A DNA stretch of 64,000 bases from CAZHOV01 sp964534315 (lineage in GTDB: Bacteria > Bacteroidota > Bacteroidia > Chitinophagales > Saprospiraceae): NCBI GenBank assembly GCA_964534315.1, contig CAZHOV010000009.1, positions 1 to 64,000 on the forward strand, given 5' to 3'. A model generated the notes under the pieces. It saw nothing but the letters and a program-made list of their open reading frames with translations. It was not told where the DNA came from and did no database searches. Of the stretch, positions 26,214 through 34,151 are shown one piece after another. The translations under genes and the position numbers were made by a program. Each line of letters opens with the position of its first letter. Positions within the stretch are counted from its first letter, which is position 1.

Positions 26214-26452
26214 TAGAAACGTAACATAATTCATATCTTTTGAAACATAGATCCAAGGCTTTCCATTCACCACTATTTACCTTGCTGATATATTATAAAA
26301 CCTGATCTCAAAATTCATTAACAGGCATTCCATATGCTAGCTAATGAAAGGGGCTATTTTGGAGTTAATCCTCTACACTAGCTTATTTTAAAACCCATAA
26401 AACCAAATGACTAAATTAAAATCTATCATTATTTAAATTTAAATTCTAAACC

Positions 26453-27787
26453 ATGAAAACCAATTTATTACCACTCTCTTGTTTCTTTTATCTCGTCTGT
26501 TGCCATTGTGTATCTGCTCAAAAGTGGGTGCCCCAAGCGTTTGATATGTTACCAGAGGACTATCTAACTTGGGTCATTTCAGCTGTTGGTGACCATACCG
26601 TTTATACTTGCAATTCAGATTTATTTGGCCAAAATGCACTCTTACTCAAAACCACCGATGGTGGAAGTTCCTGGTCAACAATTGATCTTTCTGAATATGA
26701 TATTGTGAAAAATATTCACGCCTTGAGCGAAGATTCTATTTGGATGGTTTCTGAGTCTTCTGACACCACAACTCTTTACCTTTCCATTGATGGAGGAAAT
26801 ACCTGGGAGAATAAATACTCCTATCCAGGTCTTAACGTAATCGGACCAGCAATGAAATTCACTTCTTCTGGTAACGGATTTCTGATAGAGCCTTTTTCCC
26901 TAACCTCTCACTATTCCATTGACGGAGGTTCTTCCTGGAATCAAGTTTTTATGCCGTCATTTCAATCCGGGGAAACCTGGGGAATGGCAAGCCCTTCTAA
27001 TTGGTTGGAAACCAAAGGAGATACCCTATGGTGGGGTACTAGCCAAAATATTCGCCGAAGTATGGATGGGGGTCAATCCTGGGAAAACATTAGCTCAGAT
27101 TTTAATGGAATAGCAGAAATTTCTTCCGTTGCTTTTGATGATTTTGGAAATGGGTTGGCTATCTCCAGCCGGTTTGGAAGTAATATTCAAGAAGATTTGG
27201 CATATGTTCAAAGTAGTCAAGATTGGGGAGACACCTGGAATTTTCCTGGTCTTCCAAAACCAGATTATCACCTGGAAAACGTTGCGGCCATTCCTGAACT
27301 GGAAAACACCTTCGTAGTTGGTGGAGGAATCTTAAAAGAATTCTTGGCAGATCTTTCTCCAATATATGGATGCCTGTACACAACTGACGGTGGGCAAAGC
27401 TGGACTACTATTGACAGTATTCCACTCAACGGAATAGATTTCGGTACTTCCCAAACTGGATGGGCTGGCAGAATAGCAAGTTTCGATTATGAAGGAAATC
27501 CAGCTATCTTCAAATGGGAATGGATCGCATCTAACCAAACAAAGCTCGAAAAAATAACGGCTAGCATATCTCCAAATCCATTTTCCCATGAATTACGAAT
27601 AAGCCTTTCTGAAAGTAAAAAAGGAACCGCTCTTCTAAAAAATATGGAAGGAGTGACCGTTTACAGAAGAAATTTTCAGGATCAGCATTTCCAAATCAAT
27701 AATTTTGGCGAATTACCCCCAGGTGTCTATATCCTTGAATTAAATGGAGAGCGTTTCTGGAGCGCTCAAAAAGTGATAAAGATTTAG
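26453..27787 (+). CDS. Secreted Asp-box (BNR/YCF48-like) propeller protein with type IX sorting domain
   Basis: The 444-residue protein has a signal peptide (cleavage near VSAQ). At least five Asp-box repeats are visible: TTDGGSSW, SIDGGNTW, SIDGGSSW, SMDGGQSW and TTDGGQSW. These mark a beta-propeller of the sialidase/photosystem-stability-factor type. The last ~75 residues are a type A sorting domain (ISPNPFSHELRISL, LPPGVYILEL, QKVIKI), so it should leave the cell through the type IX system. No sialidase catalytic residues can be assigned; binding or structural function is as likely. It follows the hybrid kinase gene by 240 nt and could be under its control. Confidence 0.88.
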   Translation: MKTNLLPLSCFFYLVCCHCVSAQKWVPQAFDMLPEDYLTWVISAVGDHTVYTCNSDLFGQNALLLKTTDGGSSWSTIDLSEYDIVKNIHALSEDSIWMVSESSDTTTLYLSIDGGNTWENKYSYPGLNVIGPAMKFTSSGNGFLIEPFSLTSHYSIDGGSSWNQVFMPSFQSGETWGMASPSNWLETKGDTLWWGTSQNIRRSMDGGQSWENISSDFNGIAEISSVAFDDFGNGLAISSRFGSNIQEDLAYVQSSQDWGDTWNFPGLPKPDYHLENVAAIPELENTFVVGGGILKEFLADLSPIYGCLYTTDGGQSWTTIDSIPLNGIDFGTSQTGWAGRIASFDYEGNPAIFKWEWIASNQTKLEKITASISPNPFSHELRISLSESKKGTALLKNMEGVTVYRRNFQDQHFQINNFGELPPGVYILELNGERFWSAQKVIKI

Positions 27788-27853
27788 TCGCTTTATTCAA
27801 ACAGAGGGCGACCAAACACTTTTTGAAAGAAAAATATCTTTAATTCAATTCGG

Positions 27854-27890
27854 TTAAGAGGTAAACTTTTTTTAAAAGTTTACCTCTTAA
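27854..27890. terminator. Bidirectional terminator, perfect 17-bp stem
   Basis: Bases 27854-27870 pair perfectly with 27874-27890 around TTT. The stem carries GAGGTAAAC and ends in A/T runs on both sides. It abuts the stop codon of the minus-strand Uma2 gene and lies 67 nt after the plus-strand propeller gene, so it can serve both convergent transcripts. Confidence 0.88.
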
Positions 27891-28364
27891 CTACCCAAAC
27901 TCCACATCCTCATAAATTACCTCCAACTCTAACTTCAGATCCAATGACTCCAAATAAAGCTGTTGGTCCAGCCCTGAAATCCTCGTGATTTTCCAAAGAT
28001 CAGCTTCTCGCTTATATACTTCAATTTGAGGTTTGTCTTGTTCGATCAAAACATATTCTTGAAGACTGTTAATTTGCCGATACAAGAAAAATTTATCTCC
28101 ACGATCATAGGTAGCTGTCGTTTTGGATAACACTTCTACAATAACCCTTGGATTGGTAATAGAATTGGGTTCAGTTTTCGATTTTTCTACTCCCCCACAA
28201 ACCACCATTGCATCAGGATATAAGAAGCTATTTTTGCTCTCTACATTCAACTTCATTTCACTAGAAAATGCCTTACATGGACTACTCTTAGCTTTTAATC
28301 CAGATCGAAGTTCTCCGAAAATATTTCCACAGATCAAACCATGATTGAAGGTTCCTCCAGCCAA
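27891..28364 (-). CDS. Uma2 family (DUF820) PD-(D/E)XK nuclease-like protein, early in-frame stop upstream
   Basis: The open frame gives 157 residues from a TTG at 28364 (AGGTFNHGLICGN). The Uma2 elements are present: LYPDAMVVCGG with the metal-binding Asp and VIVEVLSKTTATYDRGDKF with the E-x-K pair. The family's normal N-terminus continues upstream in the same frame as KKTLEEYLEIERSSDEKYEY, up to an ATG at 28466, which would give a 191-residue, full-length protein. However, codon 6 of that reading is TAG (28449-28451). The gene is therefore a recent nonsense pseudogene, a sequencing error, or starts at a non-standard codon. Uma2 proteins are restriction-endonuclease-like and of unclear function. 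Confidence 0.8.
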   Translation of the reverse strand: MAGGTFNHGLICGNIFGELRSGLKAKSSPCKAFSSEMKLNVESKNSFLYPDAMVVCGGVEKSKTEPNSITNPRVIVEVLSKTTATYDRGDKFFLYRQINSLQEYVLIEQDKPQIEVYKREADLWKITRISGLDQQLYLESLDLKLELEVIYEDVEFG

Positions 28365-28466
28365 AGCAAATATGAACCCATCATGGTATTCATATTTCTC
28401 ATCAGAGGATCGTTCAATCTCTAAATACTCTTCTAATGTTTTTTTATCCTACTTCTTTGCTTCCAT

Positions 28467-28713
28467 CCAATACTGTTTTCTTTCAATGTATTGAATTTTA
28501 ATTTGTAATTCCAAAACTTGCTCTTGAAAGGGACAAAATTCAAGTATATATTCTTATACCCCTGAACCATTGCGCCGTTGCACCGTTATTTCAACCGCTT
28601 CCTCACCGCCTCCGTAGAGTAAATCAAGCTATTGTATAATATATCTTATTTTTTCCAATAATACCCTAAATATCTTCCCTTTTATTCAACAACATTTCCG
28701 ATCTTAGCGAAAA
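28467..28713. other. Non-coding stretch with degenerate start of the octamer array
   Basis: No gene is recognised. From about 28564 the sequence already follows an 8-nt period (GAACCATT, GCGCCGTT, GCACCGTT) before it decays, then the clean array begins at 28714. Confidence 0.5.
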
Positions 28714-28857
28714 GAACCGTTGAACCGCTGAACCACTGAACCGCTGAACCGTTGAACCGTTGAACCGTTGAACCGTTGAACCGTTGAACCGTTGAACCGC
28801 TGAACCGCTGAACCGCTGAACCGCTGAACCGTTGAACCGTTGAACCGCTGAACCGTT
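28714..28857. repeat. Octamer tandem array, unit GAACCGYT, 18 units
   Basis: Exactly 18 units of 8 nt fill the interval, alternating GAACCGTT and GAACCGCT with one GAACCACT. It is the longest fully resolved array in the window and lies 39 nt before the cupin ATG. Confidence 0.95.
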
Positions 28858-28896
28858 TCAATTACTCATTATTCATTATATAATTGCTGATTGTTT

Positions 28897-29220
28897 ATGC
28901 TACCCATCAACTGGAAATCCATCTCTACAAAAGAAATCATGCCCGGCTTTCACGGCCGGTTTGTACATACCCCAGCTTGCACCATTGCCTACTGGGAAAT
29001 TGACGAAGGCGCTGCACTGCCCGAACATCACCATATTAACGAACAGGTGGCTCTACTCCTGGAAGGCGAATTTGAACTCACCGTTGAAGGGAACCCCCAC
29101 CATCTGCAACCCAACTCAGCCTTCGTTCTAAAACCGGATCAACCCCACTCCGGAAAGGCACTTACCAAATGTGTGATCATCGATGTATTTACGCCGCCAA
29201 GGACAGACTTAACGGCTTAA
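28897..29220 (+). CDS. Small cupin-domain protein
   Basis: The 107-residue single-domain cupin has both metal-binding motifs: PEHHHINEQVALLLEGEFELT (His, His and Glu) and FVLKPDQPHSGKAL (last His). Such one-domain cupins act as small dioxygenases, isomerases or metal-dependent sensors; the exact reaction is unknown. The ATG at 28897 is used; the frame also has a TTG at 28891. The upstream DNA is the 18-unit octamer array, so its promoter is either inside or very close to that array. Confidence 0.88.
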   Translation: MLPINWKSISTKEIMPGFHGRFVHTPACTIAYWEIDEGAALPEHHHINEQVALLLEGEFELTVEGNPHHLQPNSAFVLKPDQPHSGKALTKCVIIDVFTPPRTDLTA

Positions 29221-29229
29221 CAACAAGAG

Positions 29230-29300
29230 GGTAGTTGCCACCAACGATGGCCAACGAATCCTGTCCGTCAACCCAATCTGGGAGGCCGTTGGCCTTTTAA
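29230..29300 (-). repeat. Possible second copy of a hairpin-rich dispersed repeat
   Basis: Read on the minus strand, AAAAGGCC-AAC-GGCCT is followed by ATTGGGTT and CGGAC in the same order and spacing as at 20982-21040. The match decays afterwards. Confidence 0.4.
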
Positions 29301-29340
29301 AAACTTAAACAAAACAGCCCTATTCTTTCCGCTTAATTCT

Positions 29341-29348
29341 TAATTTTG
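29341..29348 (+). promoter_or_regulatory. Bacteroidota -7 box TAATTTTG
   Basis: TAATTTTG fits the TAnnTTTG consensus of the primary sigma factor of Bacteroidota and lies 28 nt before the ATG at 29376. No good -33 TTG is seen at the right distance. Confidence 0.4.
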
Positions 29349-29375
29349 TAGGACTCAAGAATAAAAAACCATTCC

Positions 29376-31532
29376 ATGAAAAACCGCTTTTCTCTGGTCC
29401 TTACGCTCATTCTATACACCGCTCTTTTTCAGGTAGTTCCCGCTGCTTATGCCAATAGCGATGCACCAATTGCTATGTGGGACCTCCAATTCAATTACGA
29501 TGCCAGCACGGCAGCCAATCAATTTGACCTCTCGGCTTGTACGCATATCGGAGACGAGTTCTGGGCTGCCGCCTTTAACAGCGATCAATTGCTAAACCTG
29601 GACAATGACGGTAGCCTCCTTTCTACCTTTTCCATCACAGGAGTGACCAACATAAGCGGGTTAGCCTGGGACGGTACCAGCGTATGGGCATGTGACAATT
29701 CAACAACCATCTATCAAATAGACCCTATTTCCAAAGTACTCCTGAATACGGTAGATGTTAATGTCCAGAATAACTCTGTGCGGTTTCTGACCTTTGATCC
29801 GTTCGCGGATAATGGCAACGGAGGGTTCTGGGTGGGAAACTCCAATACGCCCATTTTTTTAATTGATCTTAATGGAGACGCATTGTTTTCTATTGATCCG
29901 GGAACGCATACCCTTACAAACATGAGCGGAATAGCCGTCGACAACCTAAGCGATGACGGACCCTATCTTTGGGTATTTCACCAAAATAACGGTACCGACC
30001 AGGCACAGATTTCGCAGCTTACCCTACCAACAGGGATGCCCACCGGTGTGGGACGCGACGTGGGTTTTGATCTAGCTAGCCCCGATGGCGAGCCGGGCGG
30101 ATTATTTATTTCTGATTCATGGGATACAGGAGGAGGGCTCATCCTTGGCGGACTGCTTCAATCCACTCCTGACCGCTTATTTGGCTATGATCTTGATTTT
30201 GTTCCCGGCCCTAATATCAATGCAGGTATTAGTGATCTGATCATTCCCGCTTCCGGCTGTAACCTGGGCGATTCTGTAACCATCCTTTTTGAATTGGTAA
30301 ATAACGGAGCAGAGATACTTTCAGAAATCCCCATAGATGTCGTATTGAATGGAGAACTGGCGTTTTCGGAAACCATTATCACTCCCATCTCTCCGGGGGT
30401 ATCCGCTATTCTGGACTTATCTAACACTTTAGACCTCTCTCAAACCTCCTTTTACGATCTATCCCTTCAACTTATGGTGCCAGGAGATGTCAACAATGTC
30501 AATGACAACCTAACCACTAAAATCTTAAATAAACCGCCTGTTTATGGTCCGATAGCCTTAACTTTTGATAACGAAGCACTTGGAGAAAGTGCTTTCTCGG
30601 AATGGTTTAATATCGGAGATGCCCCCTTTCAGGTGAATGAAGGTCCCACCTCTTCTGGAAATACCGGGCCGGCAACAGATGCCTCCGGAGAAGGTAAATA
30701 TGCTTACCTGGAGGCTTCAGGAGTAGAAACGGGTGAGAACGCCATTCTGACATCAGGTTGTTTGGACTTATCTATCGTTAATAATCCGGAATTTTCGTTT
30801 AGCTACCATATGTTCGGAGATGGTACCGGTAAGTTGGAGGTTAAAGTCCTTCTGGGGCCGGTCACCGACATCTTATTAATTGAAGAAGGGCAGCAACAAA
30901 TCAACTCTGATGCACCATGGACAGAATTCTCTACTGACCTAAGCATGTACAATACTGAAGTCGAACTACTTATAGAAGCTACCCGCGGAGCAAATTTCCG
31001 GTCAGATATAGCAATAGATGAAATAACCATCACCGGTTGCCCGGTATTCGATGATTTTCTACTCGCTGATATTACTCCGGATAATGGCCCCGGTAACGGA
31101 GCTATCGACCTTTCTGTAAACGTCGGCACCCCACCTTTCCAAATTGAATGGAGTACCGGAGACACCACGCTCCTTCTCGACAGCCTAACACAAGGCTCTT
31201 ATTCGGTAACGGTAACGGATGCCAAAGGCTGCATGGCTAGTAATAGCTTTGATATACCATTGATGGTCAACGCTACGGCCCCTTCCCACCCATTGCAATT
31301 TTCAATATTCCCAAATCCGTCAAATGGAATAGCCACCATTGACTTAAAAACCAGCAGCACTGAGGAGACGATCATTTCAGTTTGGGATGCTAATGGAAAA
31401 CAAATCAAAACTATCTCAAATGTTTCCAACCGGCAAATAACATTGAATTTGAATAATCTTCCTAAGGGCATATTTTTTATTAGAGTAGAAAACAGCCAAG
31501 GTGTTGGTATACAGAAATTAATCAGGTGGTAA
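29376..31532 (+). CDS. Large secreted multidomain protein with SprB-like repeat and type IX sorting domain
   Basis: The 718-residue protein has a signal peptide ending near AAYAN. A propeller-like region (~30-275, repeated strands with GLAWDGTSVWACD and GGFWVGNSNTP) is followed by a CARDB-like Ig domain (~280-385). A lectin/MAM-like sandwich (~395-565, AYLEASGVETGENAILTS, SFSYHMFG) comes next, then a SprB-type repeat (~570-630, SVNVGTPPFQIEWSTGDTT and TQGSYSVTVTDAKGC). The C-terminal ~75 residues are a type A sorting domain (FSIFPNPSNGIATIDL, LPKGIFFIRV). It should be a cell-surface or released protein, perhaps adhesive. Domain limits are approximate. Confidence 0.86.
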   Translation: MKNRFSLVLTLILYTALFQVVPAAYANSDAPIAMWDLQFNYDASTAANQFDLSACTHIGDEFWAAAFNSDQLLNLDNDGSLLSTFSITGVTNISGLAWDGTSVWACDNSTTIYQIDPISKVLLNTVDVNVQNNSVRFLTFDPFADNGNGGFWVGNSNTPIFLIDLNGDALFSIDPGTHTLTNMSGIAVDNLSDDGPYLWVFHQNNGTDQAQISQLTLPTGMPTGVGRDVGFDLASPDGEPGGLFISDSWDTGGGLILGGLLQSTPDRLFGYDLDFVPGPNINAGISDLIIPASGCNLGDSVTILFELVNNGAEILSEIPIDVVLNGELAFSETIITPISPGVSAILDLSNTLDLSQTSFYDLSLQLMVPGDVNNVNDNLTTKILNKPPVYGPIALTFDNEALGESAFSEWFNIGDAPFQVNEGPTSSGNTGPATDASGEGKYAYLEASGVETGENAILTSGCLDLSIVNNPEFSFSYHMFGDGTGKLEVKVLLGPVTDILLIEEGQQQINSDAPWTEFSTDLSMYNTEVELLIEATRGANFRSDIAIDEITITGCPVFDDFLLADITPDNGPGNGAIDLSVNVGTPPFQIEWSTGDTTLLLDSLTQGSYSVTVTDAKGCMASNSFDIPLMVNATAPSHPLQFSIFPNPSNGIATIDLKTSSTEETIISVWDANGKQIKTISNVSNRQITLNLNNLPKGIFFIRVENSQGVGIQKLIRW

Positions 31533-31583
31533 AGGACTAATGAGCGGCACAATGAAATAAGTGAATTATTTTGACCAAGTGCT

Positions 31584-31724
31584 TAAGTAGTAAGGCAAAA
31601 AAATTGGTATAAAAAATCTTTTTGAGTTCGGTCATTATTTCCTGCGTTCATTCCAGGTATTCAATCACTTAGTCTATAATGGCCGAACAGATTTATTCTA
31701 CAAGCAATTTTGATTTGCCGCTTA
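31584..31724 (+). repeat. 141-nt structured intergenic element, copy 1
   Basis: This element and the one at 50981-51121 (minus strand) are both 141 nt and align without gaps. The first 23 and last 29 nt are identical; by hand count 54 of 89 central bases match. The ends pair with each other (TAAG/CTTA, GGCAAA/TTTGCC, AAAATTG/CAATTTT with a GA bulge). Inside, 31626-31638 pairs with 31676-31688 (13 bp, one G-T). The apical loop TTCCAGGTATTCAAT is shared with copy 2. The element lies between the convergent large secreted-protein gene and acpS. No coding potential is visible. Confidence 0.85.
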
Positions 31725-31748
31725 ACAGGAGATTAGGAAAAAGCGACT

Positions 31749-32162
31749 TCATAATCCACCCTTATTTATCACCACCAATGCCCAAACATAATCTCCATCA
31801 TGTGAAATAGTTAGGCTGATTTTTAAAGCCAAACTCCAATCTTTGATGCTAACTGTTGGTAGACCCGCCGGTTTTCTCCTAGAAATTTCAATTCCTTTCC
31901 AACCTGCAGGGAAATCGGGGTGGATTTGCTTGATCGCCTTATAAACAGCTTCCTTTGCCGCCCAGGTAGAGGCATAACGCAAGATAGGATCAGCAAAGGC
32001 ATCACAATACGCTTGCTCCTGGTCCGTAAACACCCGGTTGATGAATCGCTCCGAACATAACTTTCTAAACTCAGGAAGAAAAACCAGATCGTTGCCAATC
32101 CCTTTGATATCCTCAGCATTTGAGATTGCTGCTACAACTTGTTGTTCTATCTTATTTTTCAT
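31749..32162 (-). CDS. acpS: Holo-ACP synthase / 4'-phosphopantetheinyl transferase
   Basis: The 137-residue protein transfers phosphopantetheine from CoA to acyl carrier protein. The two magnesium-binding motifs are present: GIGNDLVFLPEF near residue 22 and WAAKEAVYKAI near residue 70. The length is normal for AcpS. It overlaps fabI by 11 nt (its start lies within the end of fabI), so the two fatty-acid genes form one unit. Confidence 0.92.
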   Translation of the reverse strand: MKNKIEQQVVAAISNAEDIKGIGNDLVFLPEFRKLCSERFINRVFTDQEQAYCDAFADPILRYASTWAAKEAVYKAIKQIHPDFPAGWKGIEISRRKPAGLPTVSIKDWSLALKISLTISHDGDYVWALVVINKGGL

Positions 32163-32964
32163 AATTCGTCACCCCCAAAATATTTAAACCGCCGTCTACA
32201 TAGTGAATATTTCCGGTAACCTTTCCGGAAAAATCAGAAAAGTAATAAAGTGCCGCATTGGCAACATCTTCAGCAGATACATTCCCCAGAGGAGCCGCAT
32301 ATTTACCTACACGCCTGAATTGTCGGACGCCCTTTATCCCCAGGGCAGAGGTCGACATGATCAACCCGGCTGATATCGCATTGATTCGGATAGATTTAGG
32401 ACCAAAATAGTGCGCCAGATACTTGACTAAATTCTCTAAGGCCGCCTTATTGATAGCCATCCCCGCATACCCCGGAAAGACTTCCTGAGCTGCATGGTGA
32501 GTAAGGGTTAGAATAGAGGCGCCGGCAGTCAATTTTGGAGCGGCTACCCGGCAGATCCGCAACAAGGAATAGGCACTAATGTTGAAAGAATCCATAAAAT
32601 CGTCCAATGGCATATCTAAATAGTCCGGCGGCGTTTCCTTTGATCCAAATGGCGCCGTACACATGACCTTTTCATTGCCATAAGCCACCGCATGTAAGAT
32701 GTAATCAATACGCCCCGTCTTAGCATATACATCCGAAATAAAATGCCCGATAGCGGCTTCATCACGTACATCGACCTCGTAAGCAAGCTCCTGATTCAAC
32801 TGATATTTTTCAATCACCTTTTGTACCTCTTCGGTATTTTCGCCCAAGTAACTAAAGGCCACCCGGCAACCGCTCTCCATCAGCTTCTGAGCTACCGAAA
32901 ACGCTATAGAGCCATTATTTCGAATGCCAAAAACCAGTGCTGTTTTTCCTTTGTTGTTAATCAT
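32152..32964 (-). CDS. fabI: Enoyl-[acyl-carrier-protein] reductase (NADH)
   Basis: The 270-residue protein is a short-chain dehydrogenase of the FabI branch, which reduces enoyl-ACP in the last step of fatty-acid elongation. The nucleotide-binding loop is ALVFGIRNNGSIAFSVAQKL. The catalytic pair is Tyr and Lys in FPGYAGMAINKAAL (YxxxxxxK spacing, as in FabI). The C-terminus VTGNIHYVDGGLNILGV is also typical. It is followed by acpS with an 11-nt overlap. Confidence 0.95.
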   Translation of the reverse strand: MINNKGKTALVFGIRNNGSIAFSVAQKLMESGCRVAFSYLGENTEEVQKVIEKYQLNQELAYEVDVRDEAAIGHFISDVYAKTGRIDYILHAVAYGNEKVMCTAPFGSKETPPDYLDMPLDDFMDSFNISAYSLLRICRVAAPKLTAGASILTLTHHAAQEVFPGYAGMAINKAALENLVKYLAHYFGPKSIRINAISAGLIMSTSALGIKGVRQFRRVGKYAAPLGNVSAEDVANAALYYFSDFSGKVTGNIHYVDGGLNILGVTNYEK

Positions 32965-33076
32965 ACTATAAGAAATGAAATCTAATGAAAATAAAATTAA
33001 AAGAGAATGAAAAAACTAAAAAATCTGCGATATCCGCCCAATCTGAAAAATCCGCCTTCCATCCTTCACTATAAAA

Positions 33077-33886
33077 TTAAATTTTAAAAAATATTTCGTT
33101 TTCCAACCGTTCTAAAGATTCTGGATCGTGAGAGGGCATATAAATCACTTTTTTATCTGCACAATACTGTTTAATTTTCTGATAGGTAATTTTTGATTCC
33201 TTCCAATCTACATTGATCCCGCCAATTTTATTTTTAATGACTTGATCTTGCGTGAACGATGCATCCCCTGCGAGCAAGACAAAATGATCAAACTGCTTAA
33301 CAAGCACAGATAAATGCCCAAAACTATGCCCGGGGGTGGGTACCAGCCAGATATCATCGGTCAGGTAATAAATACCTCCAAAGGCGTTATCCGAATGCTC
33401 GAACTCGATCAACTTGGGTTTAAACCATTTGGGAAAGGTACAGGGTACGGCACCGTACATCGTTTGATATTCTGTTTTGGAAACTAGAATTTCTGATTTT
33501 GGAAAATATTGGAGACCGTCGGTATGGTCAATATGTAAATGCGTTAGCACCACCCAGCGAACATCTTCTGGTTTAATACTCAATTTTTGCAGTTGAGGTC
33601 CTACTTCCTGTTCTTTTTGGATATCAAAACTCAATATCGTGCGGTTGATGGTTCCGTTTATTCCACCGCACTTCAAATAATCAGGGTCTTTGATCCTGAC
33701 ATTCTCGCCCGTATCTACCACTAAAATCCCTTCGGGATGCTCTACCACCCAGACCCAAACAGGTAAAGGAGGTGTTTTACGCCAGTCTGCTAGTAGCATG
33801 GGGAAGCGGGCAGAAGGCAGTCCTTCAAATTGAAAATGCGATTTTTTGATGCGAACGCTTCCGGTTTGAATGCCGTAGATATTCAT
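33077..33886 (-). CDS. Metallo-beta-lactamase-fold hydrolase, N-acyl homoserine lactonase-like group
   Basis: The 269-residue protein shows LTHLHIDHTDGLQYF (HxHxDH), the later His in PTPGHSFGHLSVL and the Asp in LLAGDASFTQD, all zinc ligands of the MBL fold. The spacing and the HTDGL variant fit the AHL-lactonase-like (AttM/AiiA-type) group. Lactone hydrolysis is thus possible but unproven. It has no signal peptide. A very short gene ends 9 nt upstream on the same strand. Confidence 0.88.
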   Translation of the reverse strand: MNIYGIQTGSVRIKKSHFQFEGLPSARFPMLLADWRKTPPLPVWVWVVEHPEGILVVDTGENVRIKDPDYLKCGGINGTINRTILSFDIQKEQEVGPQLQKLSIKPEDVRWVVLTHLHIDHTDGLQYFPKSEILVSKTEYQTMYGAVPCTFPKWFKPKLIEFEHSDNAFGGIYYLTDDIWLVPTPGHSFGHLSVLVKQFDHFVLLAGDASFTQDQVIKNKIGGINVDWKESKITYQKIKQYCADKKVIYMPSHDPESLERLENEIFFKI

Positions 33887-33895
33887 CCAACAGAT

Positions 33896-34066
33896 TTATT
33901 TGCCTACACTTATGTCTTTTAATACTTCTTCTAACGCTTCCGGTCTCTGCGTACCGATCAGGATGTGCCGGTCGCTCCCTTTGGGTTTCAGGCGGATTCC
34001 CTGTTTTCCGCCTACATTATAGGCAATGCCATTTTTGACCAAAAGATTTCCGGTTCCATAAGTCAT
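33896..34066 (-). CDS. 56-residue protein resembling the C-terminal part of a bacterial PH-like domain
   Basis: An ATG at 34066 opens 56 codons ending at 33896. The sequence VKNGIAYNVGGKQGIRLK followed by HILIGTQRPEALEEVL resembles the last strands and C-terminal helix of small bacterial PH-domain proteins that usually carry N-terminal membrane segments. Here only the end is present, beginning right after the groEL terminator. It may be a truncated relic or a shortened gene. It ends 9 nt before the MBL hydrolase start and could be co-transcribed with it. Confidence 0.5.
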   Translation of the reverse strand: MTYGTGNLLVKNGIAYNVGGKQGIRLKPKGSDRHILIGTQRPEALEEVLKDISVGK

Positions 34067-34090
34067 AAATTTGACTAAAGATAAGGAATA

Positions 34091-34128
34091 AAAAAAAGTC
34101 CGCTTGATCTTTCAAGCGGACTTTTTTT
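34091..34128. terminator. Terminator of the groESL operon, perfect 17-bp stem
   Basis: Seven A plus GTCCGCTTGA (34091-34107) pair perfectly with TCAAGCGGAC plus seven T (34112-34128) around a 4-nt loop. It lies 24 nt past the groEL stop and works in both directions by symmetry. Confidence 0.93.
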
Positions 34129-34151
34129 ATAAATGATTCCGAAATCAATTT

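Noticed and set aside
26453..27787. Sialidase
   Set aside because: Asp-boxes are present, but the arginine triad and the catalytic Tyr/Glu of sialidases cannot be assigned.
28714..28857. CRISPR array
   Set aside because: Units are 8 nt and directly adjacent, with no spacers and no cas genes in the window.
31584..31724. Integron attC site
   Set aside because: The length and folding resemble large attC sites, but the ends lack the RYYYAAC/GTTRRRY core boxes, and no integrase or cassette array is present.
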